Below are positions 1 through 7,741 of a stretch of 47,473 nucleotides of DNA, in pieces; position 1 is the stretch's first letter, and each line of letters starts with the position of its first letter. The notes beneath the pieces were generated by a model. It was not told where the DNA came from. It was given only the letters and a program-made list of their open reading frames with translations, and did not search any database. The position numbers and the translations under genes were made by a program. This DNA is from Thiomicrorhabdus sp041583835. Its GTDB lineage: Bacteria; Pseudomonadota; Gammaproteobacteria; Thiomicrospirales; Thiomicrospiraceae. The stretch spans positions 1-47,473 of the forward strand of contig NZ_JBFHFC010000016.1 of NCBI RefSeq assembly GCF_041583835.1. Direction: 5' to 3'.

Positions 1-888
1 ACCCTTTGTGACGCAACGACTGTGTCCAACAGCGCTAATCTTGATTTAAATACCGCCAGCGTGGTCTTAGTTGCTTACAACCAAGACGGTGAAGCCACTT
101 TAAATGACTGTAACAGCCAAAACGTCGCCTCAAAAGAGAACTGCGACATCGATTTGTATTATCACCGAGCTACCGCCTCAAACGAGGATAACCGCTTCTT
201 TGACGACGTGATCGTCTCTATCAGCGGCTATGAAATAAAAGCCCATATTCTTTCGCAAATGCTTTCTTGGGACAGCTTTTCCTCAACGACGACCAGTTCC
301 GGCTTGACGCCGACCTATGAGGATTTTGACATCACGGCGGACGACACGGTTCCGGTTTCCAACGACGTTGATACGCCCGACGTCATTCTGGTCAACCGAA
401 ACGTCGAAACCGACCTCAATCTTGGTGGTGGTGACGACTATCTGGCGATCGGACACAATCAAGAAACCGGAGCGAACATCGACACCGGTTACGGCGACGA
501 CCAACTTTATATCGTCGGACAATCTCAAGCCAACGTCGATCTAAGCCGTGGGGACGACACCTACGTCTTAGGCGCGGATTTAGTGAAAAACCTTGATGCC
601 GGCTGGGGTAACGATAAGGTCTGGATTCAAGGAAATGTTCTCTCCGGTTCAAACCTGGACATGAACAAAGACGATGACATCTTGTGGGTCGGTACCGCCG
701 GGAATGATTCGACAGGACAAATCAACGATGACATAAGTGGTGGTGCCGACTATGACATCCTGGTACTTGAAAACACGAGCAAAGCCGAATGGGAGAGCAA
801 CTCCACACTTCGAAACCATGTAAATAATTTTGAACTGGTGATTTTTGAAGCGGATGCTTCGGGCAATCGCGAGTATATCGTACTGTAA
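1..888 (+). CDS. C-terminal part of a repeat-rich RTX-like surface or secreted protein (5' truncated)
   Basis: The reading frame is open to base 1 with no stop, so the gene starts outside the window; a GTG at 22 lies in this frame but has no convincing ribosome site. The visible ~295 residues hold degenerate glycine/aspartate repeats (GGGDDY, GYGDDQ, SRGDDT, GWGNDK) spaced about 20-30 residues apart, each followed by a short hydrophobic strand. This resembles a decayed calcium-binding RTX beta-roll. The protein ends in an acidic stretch and a hydrophobic tail (EYIVL), as type I secreted proteins often do. I see no clear VCA0849-type secretion domain, so the secretion route is inferred. It converges on the GIY-YIG gene. 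Confidence 0.7.
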   Translation, partial: TLCDATTVSNSANLDLNTASVVLVAYNQDGEATLNDCNSQNVASKENCDIDLYYHRATASNEDNRFFDDVIVSISGYEIKAHILSQMLSWDSFSSTTTSSGLTPTYEDFDITADDTVPVSNDVDTPDVILVNRNVETDLNLGGGDDYLAIGHNQETGANIDTGYGDDQLYIVGQSQANVDLSRGDDTYVLGADLVKNLDAGWGNDKVWIQGNVLSGSNLDMNKDDDILWVGTAGNDSTGQINDDISGGADYDILVLENTSKAEWESNSTLRNHVNNFELVIFEADASGNREYIVL

Positions 889-955
889 TCATGCTTCTGG
901 CATTAAGAGTTTCTGTGGTACAACCAAACTAAACACGACTTGAATATTCAAGAAC

Positions 956-1249
956 TCAATTTTTTTGCAAAACCAAGCGCTCCTTTTCCGGTTTGGAATA
1001 CTGCTTGATTTCATATTCACGCTGTGAGGCTTTTTGACGACTTTCCGCTGCCTCTTGATAGACTAATTGACAGGGGCGGCGCGCCTGCGTGTATCGGGCA
1101 CCACCTTTAATCTCGCCGTTGTGCTGTCTTATCCGGTTTTCCAAACGGTTAGTGATACCGCAATATAAACTGTCATCCGAACAGCGCAGTAGATAAACCC
1201 ACCAGGCCTGTTCGGTTTTCACGACCACTTCGGAATCAGACTTCGTCAC
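956..1249 (-). CDS. GIY-YIG domain nuclease-like small protein
   Basis: A small GIY-YIG fold protein of the YhbQ/UPF0213 type. The motifs VYLL and YCG stand for GIY and YIG near residues 18-30, followed by an arginine-rich helix (NRLENRIRQHN) and a GGARYT segment usual for the family. Members are structure-specific or single-strand endonuclease-like, but the role of most is unknown. The frame can be extended to a TTG at 1291, deep inside moaC. I prefer the GTG at 1249, which overlaps the moaC stop by 14 bases and gives the usual ~97 residues; a GTG at 1228 is also possible. It is the last gene of the moeA-moaC unit, and nothing ties it to molybdenum cofactor work except transcription. Confidence 0.8.
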   Translation of the reverse strand: MTKSDSEVVVKTEQAWWVYLLRCSDDSLYCGITNRLENRIRQHNGEIKGGARYTQARRPCQLVYQEAAESRQKASQREYEIKQYSKPEKERLVLQKN

Positions 1250-1733
1250 CCTGACGCACCCAATGACCCGATTTACCGCCTTTTTTCTCAAGCAACTGTA
1301 CCTGATCGATGATCATGCCTTTGTCCACGGCTTTACACATATCGTATAACGTCAATGCGGCTGCACTCGCGGCGGTCAAAGCTTCCATCTCGACACCGGT
1401 CTGCCCGACCAGTTTGCAGATGGCGACGATTTCAACGCAGCTTTTCTTGATATTCGGCGTCAATTCAACTTTCACTGACGTCAGCATCAGCGGATGGCAC
1501 ATAGGAATGATATCCGGCGTCTTCTTAGCCGCCATAATTCCCGCAATACGTGCGGTCGCCATGACGTCACCTTTTTTATGCTTGCCTTCGACGATCATCT
1601 CTAACGTCTCCGGCAGCATACGAATCACCGCCATAGCACGTGCTTCACGCTCGGTATGCTGCTTTTCGCTGACATCGACCATACGTGCCTGCCCTTTGGA
1701 GTCCAAGTGGGTTAGTTTGTTCTCTGTTGTCAT
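1236..1733 (-). CDS. moaC: Cyclic pyranopterin monophosphate synthase MoaC
   Basis: MoaC turns the MoaA product (3',8-cyclo-7,8-dihydro-GTP) into cyclic pyranopterin monophosphate, the first stable intermediate of molybdenum cofactor synthesis. The 165-residue protein has the normal length and all family signatures: LTHLDSKGQARMVDV at the start, KGD (Lys54), the CHPL segment at 79-82, TGVEMEALTA (112-121), YDMCKAV with Asp131 and Lys134, and GGKSG (152-156). Lys54, Asp131 and Lys134 match the residues needed in E. coli MoaC (Lys51, Asp128, Lys131). It starts three bases after the moeA stop, so the two are probably translated from one message. Cytosolic. Confidence 0.97.
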   Translation of the reverse strand: MTTENKLTHLDSKGQARMVDVSEKQHTEREARAMAVIRMLPETLEMIVEGKHKKGDVMATARIAGIMAAKKTPDIIPMCHPLMLTSVKVELTPNIKKSCVEIVAICKLVGQTGVEMEALTAASAAALTLYDMCKAVDKGMIIDQVQLLEKKGGKSGHWVRQGDEV

Positions 1734-1736
1734 AAC

Positions 1737-2939
1737 TTACTCATTAATCGGGTTAAATGGATAAAACGCTACTTTATCACCTTTTTGGATGACAGTATCT
1801 TCAGGGATGACCACAAACCCTTCCGCCCAGACGGTCGACGTCAGAACGCCGGAACCCTGGTTCGGATAGATGTCGACATAGGTCTTCTGGTTCTTGTTGA
1901 CCAATTTGGCACGTGCGAACTCGCGTCTAAAACCGACTTGCGGCCATGCGAAAATGGCTTCCAACCAAATCGGTTTAGACTTCAATTCATTAGCACCCTG
2001 CATCTTCAACAGATAGGGACGTGCGAACAGGTTGAACGTCGCAAACGCCGACACCGGATTACCCGGCAGGCCGATGAAAGGCGTACCTTGGATATCACCG
2101 TAGGCCAATGGCTTTCCGGGCTTCATTTTAACCTTCCACATATCCAGCGAACCTAGCTGCTCGATAGCCGGCTTGATATGGTCTTCCTCACCCACCGAGA
2201 CACCGCCTGTCGTCACAACGACATCGGAAATTGAAGCGGCTTGCTTCATTGCTTCGACGGTCGCTTCCAACGTATCTTCAACCTGACCCAAGTCGATCAA
2301 CTCAAAACCGAGCGCCGGAATCAGACCGGCCAATACATAGCGGTTTGCATTGTAGATTTTACCGGGCTGTGGAGCTTCACCCGGCTCCAGCAGTTCGTCG
2401 CCGGTCGTGAAGGTAGCAATTTTTAATGGCTGGTAAACTTCGACTTCACCGATTCCGATGGAGGTGATCAAGCCTAAATCCTGCGGGCGTAATTTATGCC
2501 CCGCTTTCAGAATTTCATCGCCCAAGCCGATGTCTTCGCCCAATCGTCGAATATTCTGGCCGGGTTTCGTCTTTTTTGCGTTGATTTTGATCTGCTCGCC
2601 GTCTGCTTCGGTCTCTTCCTGCATCACAACCATGTTCGCCCCTTCCGGAATCGGCGCACCGGTAAAGATACGCGCCGCAGTGCCCGGTTTCAGTGCTTGA
2701 GGCTGAGATCCTGCTGGGATACGCTGACTTACGCTTAAGGTCGTGTTGTGCTCTAAATCAAAGCTATGCAAAGCATAACCGTCCATCATACTGTTATCGT
2801 GCGGCGGCACATTCACACCCGATACAATGCCTTTGGCCAGTACACGTCCAAGCGCCTGAAAGACCGGAATACGTTCGGTCTTTTCGGTAGGCTTAACCTG
2901 AGTTAAAAGATAGTGCAAAGCTTCATCAAATGTTTTCAT
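1737..2939 (-). CDS. moeA: Molybdopterin molybdotransferase MoeA
   Basis: MoeA inserts molybdate into adenylylated molybdopterin, the last general step of Moco synthesis. The protein is 400 residues, as usual. Visible signatures are PPHDNSMMDGYA (45-56), IFTGAPIPEG (91-100), TTGDE (178-182), TTGGVSVGEED (243-253), KMKPGKPLAYG (271-281) and GLPGNPVSAF (290-299). The frame opens at a TTG at 2951, but the ATG at 2939 lines up with the family start and follows a GAG-type ribosome site. A strong minus-strand terminator hairpin ends only about 12 bases before this ATG, so transcription from moaADE must read through it or a promoter must overlap it. No separate MogA-like adenylyltransferase lies beside it in the window. 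Confidence 0.96.
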   Translation of the reverse strand: MKTFDEALHYLLTQVKPTEKTERIPVFQALGRVLAKGIVSGVNVPPHDNSMMDGYALHSFDLEHNTTLSVSQRIPAGSQPQALKPGTAARIFTGAPIPEGANMVVMQEETEADGEQIKINAKKTKPGQNIRRLGEDIGLGDEILKAGHKLRPQDLGLITSIGIGEVEVYQPLKIATFTTGDELLEPGEAPQPGKIYNANRYVLAGLIPALGFELIDLGQVEDTLEATVEAMKQAASISDVVVTTGGVSVGEEDHIKPAIEQLGSLDMWKVKMKPGKPLAYGDIQGTPFIGLPGNPVSAFATFNLFARPYLLKMQGANELKSKPIWLEAIFAWPQVGFRREFARAKLVNKNQKTYVDIYPNQGSGVLTSTVWAEGFVVIPEDTVIQKGDKVAFYPFNPINE

Positions 2940-2950
2940 AATCAATCTCA

Positions 2951-2974
2951 AAAAAATCCCCGCGAAAGCGGGGA
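2951..2974 (-). terminator. Rho-independent terminator between moaE and moeA
   Basis: On the minus strand a six-base GC stem (CCCCGC / GCGGGG at 2973-2968 and 2963-2958) with a four-base loop is closed by a T-A pair and followed directly by a run of Ts (2957-2951). It lies after moaE and immediately before the moeA ribosome site, so it would end the moaA-moaD-moaE message or attenuate moeA. Confidence 0.85.
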
Positions 2975-3002
2975 AATGACAGAATCCGTTAAAAATTAAT
3001 GT

Positions 3003-3018
3003 TTGTTACCTATAACAA
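3003..3018. repeat. Perfect inverted repeat TTGTTA-N4-TAACAA downstream of moaE
   Basis: Two six-base arms (3003-3008 and 3013-3018) around a four-base spacer lie just after the moaE stop and about 30 bases before the terminator hairpin. It could be a small message hairpin or a protein-binding site governing moeA. No partner protein is evident. Confidence 0.4.
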
Positions 3019-3020
3019 GT

Positions 3021-3485
3021 TTATTGCCAACGCTGTTCGGCGTCTTTATCGCTTAAGCGGGCATCCACCCAACGCTCTTCACCATTCGGCAAAGTTTCTT
3101 TCTTCCAGAACGGCGCATTGGTTTTAAGGTAATCCATAATAAAATGCGCGGCATAAAACGCATTTTCTCGATGACGGCTGCTGACCGCCACTAAAACTAT
3201 TTGGTCGGTCGGGTACATCTTACCGATTCGATGAATGATCACACTCGACTCCAACGACCAACGTTCGTGCGCTTCAAGACGAATTTTTTCAAGAGCCTTT
3301 TCAGTCATACCCGGGTAATGCTCAAGTTCCAATACGGAAACGTCATCCCCTTCGTTAATATCGCGTACGGTCCCGACAAACGAAACAACCGCACCGATAT
3401 CGGTATGACCCTCACGCAATTTGGCAACTTCGGTCGTCAAATCGAAATCGTCTTGCTGAACCTTGATATAAGGATAAGTCGACAT
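3021..3485 (-). CDS. moaE: Molybdopterin synthase catalytic (large) subunit MoaE
   Basis: MoaE uses the sulfur carried on the MoaD C-terminus to make the dithiolene of molybdopterin. The 154-residue protein has the family pattern FVGTVRD (36-42), LELEHYPGMTEK (52-63), HRIG (85-88), SSRHR (102-106) and LKTNAPFWKKE (120-130). Lys121 and Lys128 sit at the positions of the E. coli catalytic Lys119 and Lys126. The ATG at 3485 follows GGAGG placed inside the 3' end of moaD, with six bases between the genes, typical of coupled expression of the two synthase subunits. A terminator follows. Confidence 0.96.
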   Translation of the reverse strand: MSTYPYIKVQQDDFDLTTEVAKLREGHTDIGAVVSFVGTVRDINEGDDVSVLELEHYPGMTEKALEKIRLEAHERWSLESSVIIHRIGKMYPTDQIVLVAVSSRHRENAFYAAHFIMDYLKTNAPFWKKETLPNGEERWVDARLSDKDAEQRWQ

Positions 3486-3491
3486 TTAGCC

Positions 3492-3740
3492 TTAGCCTCC
3501 CGTAACCGGCGGAAAGAAGGCGATTTCGTCGCCCGCGCGAATTTCCGTTTGGCGGTTAGCGACATCGTGGTTAACAGCGATCTGAAGGTTCTGATTATCC
3601 AATAACGCTTGCTTCCAATTATCACCACGGGAAGCCAATTCGACGATTAACGAATCGACAGTGCTATGATTGGCTGGCAACTGTTCGTCTGCCTTGCCTA
3701 ACATTTCCCGAAAGCTTGCGAAATAAAGTACGTTTACCAT
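3492..3740 (-). CDS. moaD: Molybdopterin synthase sulfur carrier subunit MoaD
   Basis: MoaD is a ubiquitin-fold sulfur carrier whose C-terminal glycine is adenylylated and thiocarboxylated before it docks into MoaE. The 82-residue protein begins MVNVLYFASFRE, has the conserved IRAGDEIAFFPPVTGG end and stops exactly at the required Gly-Gly. The ATG at 3740 has AGAGGA about eight bases upstream. It sits 56 bases after moaA and six bases before moaE, so moaA-moaD-moaE look like one operon. No MoeB-type activating enzyme is present in the window and must come from elsewhere. Confidence 0.95.
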   Translation of the reverse strand: MVNVLYFASFREMLGKADEQLPANHSTVDSLIVELASRGDNWKQALLDNQNLQIAVNHDVANRQTEIRAGDEIAFFPPVTGG

Positions 3741-3796
3741 CGTTTTTATCCTCTACTGGATTGGATACCAATCAATTTTCTGTTTGTCGGTTTGTA

Positions 3797-4798
3797 TTAA
3801 CCGCCAAGTTGGACCATTTGTCTGAATTCAATATTGTGGACATTTTCATTAAAGAAATGTCTTTCCGGTTTTTTCAACATCGCATCCGTTATCAGCTGCT
3901 CCAACTCTTCGTCGGAGATACCATTTCTGAGCGGTGTGCGCAGGTCAACCGAATCTTCCTGACCAAGGCACAGTGCCAAGACTCCGCGGGCCGTTAAACG
4001 AACACGGTTGCAGGTTTCACAGAAGTGTTGTGAAACGGCGGAAATTACACCGATACGCGTATTGGTTCCGGCAATCAAGAAATTACGCGAAGGGCCGTCA
4101 TGCGTCTTTCCTGAAGACGGCAGTAGATCCTTACCGACGTGCTTCTTAATTCTTGCCAGAATTTTTTCTGCCGGATAGTGCTGATCCATCATACTCACGC
4201 CGGCCGGACCGATCGGCATGGTTTCGATAAAGCGCACTTCAACACCTTTCTCAAGGCCATAATCCACCATCGCTTCAATCTCGTCGTCATTGGTACCTTT
4301 CATGACCACCATATTGAACTTAACCGGTTGCATTCCTACTTCTAGAGCCTTATCAACCCCAGCCAAGACCTTCTCAAGGTTACCGCCGCGGGTAATTTTA
4401 TTGAAACGCTCCGGCTTAAGGGAGTCGATCGAAATATTGACCCGTGTAATTCCCGCCTCTTTAAGTGCCAAGGCCTCTCTTTCAAGGTGATGTGCATTGG
4501 TTGATAATGCAATATCTTCAAGCCCGTCATACTGGCTGATCTGCCCGACAAAAGTGGGGAGATTCTTTCTAACCAAAGGTTCTCCTCCGGTTAAACGGAC
4601 TTTAGCGACGCCTAAATTTACAAACGCTTTGATAATCCGCGCCAATTCATCATAAGACAGATATTCGGTATGCTGACCTTCGGGATGCACCCCTTGTTCC
4701 GGCATGCAATAACCACAACGGTAATTACATTTATCGGTCACCGAAACACGTACATATTCGATTTTTCGATTAAATGGATCAATCAGTTCTTTTCTCAT
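3797..4798 (-). CDS. moaA: GTP 3',8-cyclase MoaA (radical SAM)
   Basis: MoaA starts molybdenum cofactor synthesis by rearranging GTP with a radical SAM cluster. The 333-residue protein carries the N-terminal cluster motif CNYRCGYC (Cys24, Cys28, Cys31), the TGGEPLVRK segment, and a C-terminal second cluster region with CETCNRVRLTARG and a later cysteine in LALCLG. It ends in Gly-Gly, as functional MoaA proteins do. The ATG at 4798 has no strong Shine-Dalgarno. It is the first gene of the moaA-moaD-moaE unit and is separated from soxCD by the soxCD terminator, so it has its own promoter within 4800-4950, which I could not place with confidence. Confidence 0.97.
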   Translation of the reverse strand: MRKELIDPFNRKIEYVRVSVTDKCNYRCGYCMPEQGVHPEGQHTEYLSYDELARIIKAFVNLGVAKVRLTGGEPLVRKNLPTFVGQISQYDGLEDIALSTNAHHLEREALALKEAGITRVNISIDSLKPERFNKITRGGNLEKVLAGVDKALEVGMQPVKFNMVVMKGTNDDEIEAMVDYGLEKGVEVRFIETMPIGPAGVSMMDQHYPAEKILARIKKHVGKDLLPSSGKTHDGPSRNFLIAGTNTRIGVISAVSQHFCETCNRVRLTARGVLALCLGQEDSVDLRTPLRNGISDEELEQLITDAMLKKPERHFFNENVHNIEFRQMVQLGG

Positions 4799-4952
4799 CA
4801 GAAGGTCTGTCTCATTCTAATTATTGCCTAGCGTTATAGCCAGATGGGAATAACGCATTTTACACGAATAATGCATTAGAATTCAATAATGTATTTAAAA
4901 AAATAGAGAATTTATTAGTGTCTATTTAAGGCGTATTTTAAAAGCCCTGAAA

Positions 4953-4983
4953 CAAAAAAAGCCCGCATAAAAGCGGGCTTTTT
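4953..4983 (-). terminator. Rho-independent terminator of soxCD
   Basis: The stem GCCCGC / GCGGGC (4961-4966 and 4973-4978) with a six-base loop has T-runs on both sides, so it can work in either direction. It lies about 25 bases after the soxD stop and is the natural end of the soxCD message. Confidence 0.9.
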
Positions 4984-5005
4984 CAACTTCGATGTAATCG
5001 GTTGA

Positions 5006-6073
5006 TTACATACCAGAGTGACCTACACCTGGTGGATCTTCATGCATACGTTGAGGAACGTTATACTGAGGAGTACCATCTGGTAGCTTACGTGCTTGAC
5101 GATAGCTATGGATGTCACCTTTACCGTTACCAACTTGCGCATCAGGACAGTTAGTCATGCAACGCTCGTTATGAATAACAGGACGGTGGTCACAGAAGAA
5201 GTTACCTTGGTTCTTCATGAACTTGTTAGCTTTCATCAACATTTCAGAGTTGAAGAAATCTTCGTCTTGAATTTCAGTACCTTCTGAATCCAACTTGATG
5301 TAGTTAGATTGTAGGATATAACCAGTCATACCCATGTAACCTGCATCACCGATGAACGGAGCGTTAGGCGTCCAGAAAGGCATTGTACGACGGATGTAGT
5401 CGAACAAAGTAACCGCATACGGCCAGTAGTTACCAACAGCTTTCATCGGAGCTGGATCGTAGAAGTCAGAAGTAACAAGGTTTTCTTCAACCGCTAGAGG
5501 AAGATAACCTTTAGCACCTTCACCGAATTCACCGTGACACATACCACAGTATTGAACGTAAATCTTAGCACCTTTCTCAACAGTCATACCAACTGAAGCA
5601 TCAGGAAGACCTTTACCGTCACCGTCTACAGTGATGTTCCACTTCTTCATTGCAGTTTCAGCAATCGGAGTACCGAAGCCGTATGCAGTGAAGTTAGCAT
5701 CGCTGTAGTAGTTCTTGTTAACACTGTCGTGAACTTCAGTGAAAGCCGCAGGAACTTTACACTGAGCGTTACCGTGGTTACCACCGTCGATGCTGTCGTC
5801 AACTTCGAAAGAGTAAGGGTTAGCAGGATCTAACTTACCTTCCAAACCGTCACGACCGTAAGTAGCGTCTTTACCAAGGATCGCTTCAATTACTTTAGCG
5901 TCTAGGTATTTACCATCGTTTGCTTTGATAATTTCTGCGTAATCCGCAGCGTACTTACCGTTGATTTTCTCACCAGAAGCCGCACCGTCAGAGCTTCCGC
6001 TCATTGCGCTTGCAGAACCAGCAAATAAAGTTGCAACTGCTGCTGCAACGAATGTTTTTTTAGTACTGAACAT
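5006..6073 (-). CDS. soxD: Sulfur dehydrogenase cytochrome c subunit SoxD
   Basis: SoxD is the electron-accepting cytochrome of the Sox(CD)2 sulfur dehydrogenase, which strips six electrons from the SoxY-bound sulfane sulfur in the periplasm. The 355-residue protein has a cleavable signal (residues 1-23, ending SASA), the SoxD pattern YGFGTPIAETAMKKW before the heme, one CGMCH motif (Cys176, Cys179, His180) followed by GEFGEG, and the family block VGNYWPYAVTLFDYIRR. No second CxxCH is present; instead the C-terminus has Cys294, Cys305 and Cys309. Paracoccus SoxD is diheme and its second heme domain is known to be dispensable. The ATG at 6073 overlaps the soxC stop by 14 bases; a TTG at 6079 is closer to the GGAGG. 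Confidence 0.93.
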   Translation of the reverse strand: MFSTKKTFVAAAVATLFAGSASAMSGSSDGAASGEKINGKYAADYAEIIKANDGKYLDAKVIEAILGKDATYGRDGLEGKLDPANPYSFEVDDSIDGGNHGNAQCKVPAAFTEVHDSVNKNYYSDANFTAYGFGTPIAETAMKKWNITVDGDGKGLPDASVGMTVEKGAKIYVQYCGMCHGEFGEGAKGYLPLAVEENLVTSDFYDPAPMKAVGNYWPYAVTLFDYIRRTMPFWTPNAPFIGDAGYMGMTGYILQSNYIKLDSEGTEIQDEDFFNSEMLMKANKFMKNQGNFFCDHRPVIHNERCMTNCPDAQVGNGKGDIHSYRQARKLPDGTPQYNVPQRMHEDPPGVGHSGM

Positions 6074-7421
6074 TTTCAATCATGCCTCCGTTTTTGCCGT
6101 CTTCCCAAGCGTGTACGCGCCATGTAACCATCGCAGTACGGTGGTAAACGTTTTTTGTACCTTCTAAGCTACGCATTTGCGGCATAGGCGGCTGAACATA
6201 ACCGGTTTCATCTGTAACACGGCTCATTAGGAATGCTTCTGAACCATCCCAATCCCATTCAACTTCGAAACGAGTCCAAGCCTTATCAAGAACAGGAGAA
6301 GTAAAGTGAGCTTCTTTCCAGTTTTTACCACCGTCGAACGATACGTCAACGTGAGCAACTTTACCGCGACCAGACCATGCTAGACCACGAACGAAGTACT
6401 TACCAGGACCTTGCATTTTGAAGTCTGGTGATGGGTAAGTGATTACTGAGTTTGGTTCCATGTACCATGAGAAACGCTGTGCAGTTCCGTCAGGCATCAA
6501 TTCAGTATACTTAGATGTTTCTTCACGGTGCTGCATAGGCACATCGTGAACTTGGATACGACGTAGGTATTTAACCCACATGTTCGCTTCACAACCAGGA
6601 ACAACTAAACGGATTGGGTAACCCTGTTCACGACGTAGAGCTTCACCGTTCTGCGCGTAAGCAACGAAACAGTCATCCATAGCGATTTCAAGCGGGATAG
6701 AACGTGCCATACCAGATGCATCCGCACCTTCAGGAATGATCCACTTACCTTCCGGCTTGATACCCGCTTCTTTCAATAGGTCAGATAGACGTACACCAGT
6801 GTATTCAACACAAGACATCATACCGTGAGTCCACTGAACAGAGTTCAACTGAACACCTTTCCATTCCATCGCACCGTTCGCAGGACACTCAACGAAGTGA
6901 ATACGTGAGACAGATGGGAAACGCTTAAGATCATCCATAGTGAAGATCAATGGACGCTCTACCAAACCGTGAATTACTAAACGGTGATCATCTGGGTTGA
7001 TTGTTGGTACACCACCGTGGAAACGCTCGAAGTGAAGACCGTTTGGAGTGATGATACCGTGCAAGCTTTGTAGCGGAGTCATGGTGATAGACGCCATTGA
7101 GTCAGGAGTCAACCACTCTAGAGTACGACGTTGAACTTCTTTCTCGAATGGAGAAGGCATACCATAAGGGTACTTACGAACACCGAAACCTAAAGATTTA
7201 CGAGCTGCACCATCTTGTAGTACTTCTGTAATTTCTTTCTTACCGGCATATGGCGCAACTGCTTTTTTAGCGTCATAACCCGCACCTTCTGCAGCAGAAG
7301 CGGCCTTAGTGAAAAGCACGCCTCCAGCTACAGCCGCACCACCTTTTAGAAAGGCACGACGGCTTTGGCTACGGCTTTCTTCAGTTTGAACCGCAACCTT
7401 TTCTACGTTTTGATCTGTCAT
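6060..7421 (-). CDS. soxC: Sulfur dehydrogenase molybdenum subunit SoxC
   Basis: SoxC is the molybdopterin subunit of Sox(CD)2, related to sulfite oxidase. The 453-residue protein has a twin-arginine export signal (SRRAFLK, Arg21-Arg22), the SoxC-specific stretch LHGIITPNGLHFERFHGGVP (120-139), and the Mo-ligand cysteine in HFVECPANG (Cys179). C-terminally come the dimerization-domain signatures (VDVSFDGGKNW). SoxC rather than plain sulfite dehydrogenase is favoured by these signatures and the adjoining SoxD. The ATG at 7421 has AAGGAGC upstream. Codons are strongly biased (AAC, TTC, GGT, CGT, GCT), as in highly expressed genes. It depends on Moco from the neighbouring moa/moe genes. Confidence 0.95.
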   Translation of the reverse strand: MTDQNVEKVAVQTEESRSQSRRAFLKGGAAVAGGVLFTKAASAAEGAGYDAKKAVAPYAGKKEITEVLQDGAARKSLGFGVRKYPYGMPSPFEKEVQRRTLEWLTPDSMASITMTPLQSLHGIITPNGLHFERFHGGVPTINPDDHRLVIHGLVERPLIFTMDDLKRFPSVSRIHFVECPANGAMEWKGVQLNSVQWTHGMMSCVEYTGVRLSDLLKEAGIKPEGKWIIPEGADASGMARSIPLEIAMDDCFVAYAQNGEALRREQGYPIRLVVPGCEANMWVKYLRRIQVHDVPMQHREETSKYTELMPDGTAQRFSWYMEPNSVITYPSPDFKMQGPGKYFVRGLAWSGRGKVAHVDVSFDGGKNWKEAHFTSPVLDKAWTRFEVEWDWDGSEAFLMSRVTDETGYVQPPMPQMRSLEGTKNVYHRTAMVTWRVHAWEDGKNGGMIENVQY

Positions 7422-7441
7422 TTAATGCTCCTTGATTGATC

Positions 7442-7458
7442 TTGTTGCCTGGCAACAA
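7442..7458. repeat. 17-base perfect palindrome in the soxC leader
   Basis: TTGTTGCC-T-GGCAACAA is an inverted repeat with eight-base arms and a one-base centre. It ends about 21 bases before the soxC ATG, just upstream of the ribosome site. It could be a repressor operator or, in RNA, a structure next to the Shine-Dalgarno. Confidence 0.7.
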
Positions 7459-7550
7459 CACCCCAGATTCAAGAGTTTTAATTTATTTTAGTTAGCGTGT
7501 ACTTGTACTGCGATACCGAGTACCGGCTATACATATTTTGCTGGCCTGTA

Positions 7551-7579
7551 ATGATATGTTTTATAACCCAATACTTCAA
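7551..7579 (-). promoter_or_regulatory. Putative sigma-70 promoter of soxCD
   Basis: On the minus strand TTGAAG (7579-7574), a 17-base spacer and TATCAT (7556-7551) fit the consensus in 4/6 and 5/6 positions. The predicted start leaves a leader of roughly 120 bases before soxC, containing the palindrome. This was found by eye; a mapped start site would settle it. Confidence 0.5.
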
Positions 7580-7741
7580 GCCATGAACTACACAAAAATT
7601 AGAAATCACTTATATAATTTTTTTATAGGGGATGTGCCGACAATCTATTTGTAAGTACTTTTATGTAGAAAAATCCACCTTAAAGGACAATATCTAACAT
7701 AAAGCACCAAAAACCCATCCATCTTAATAAAAATCAACAAG

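Larger units (their letters stand above)
7422..7741 (-). other. soxCD leader and promoter region, no gene seen
   Basis: These 320 bases lie between soxC and an unknown gene on the same strand. The part nearest soxC holds its ribosome site, a 17-base palindrome and a sigma-70-like promoter (listed separately). The remainder is A+T-rich with no convincing reading frame or RNA gene. The upstream neighbour at 7742 ends without an obvious terminator hairpin. Confidence 0.6.

Noticed and set aside
939..952. 14-base palindrome CTTGAATATTCAAG between the left-edge gene and the GIY-YIG gene
   Set aside because: A+T-rich with no GC stem or T-run, so not a convincing terminator; too short to call an operator without conservation.
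1309..1764. Plus-strand frame of 151 codons opposite moaC
   Set aside because: It lies wholly against a clear moaC gene and resembles no known protein; it is a shadow frame.
3201..3605. Plus-strand frame opposite moaE and moaD
   Set aside because: Both minus-strand genes are certain by motif; the opposite frame has no recognisable features.
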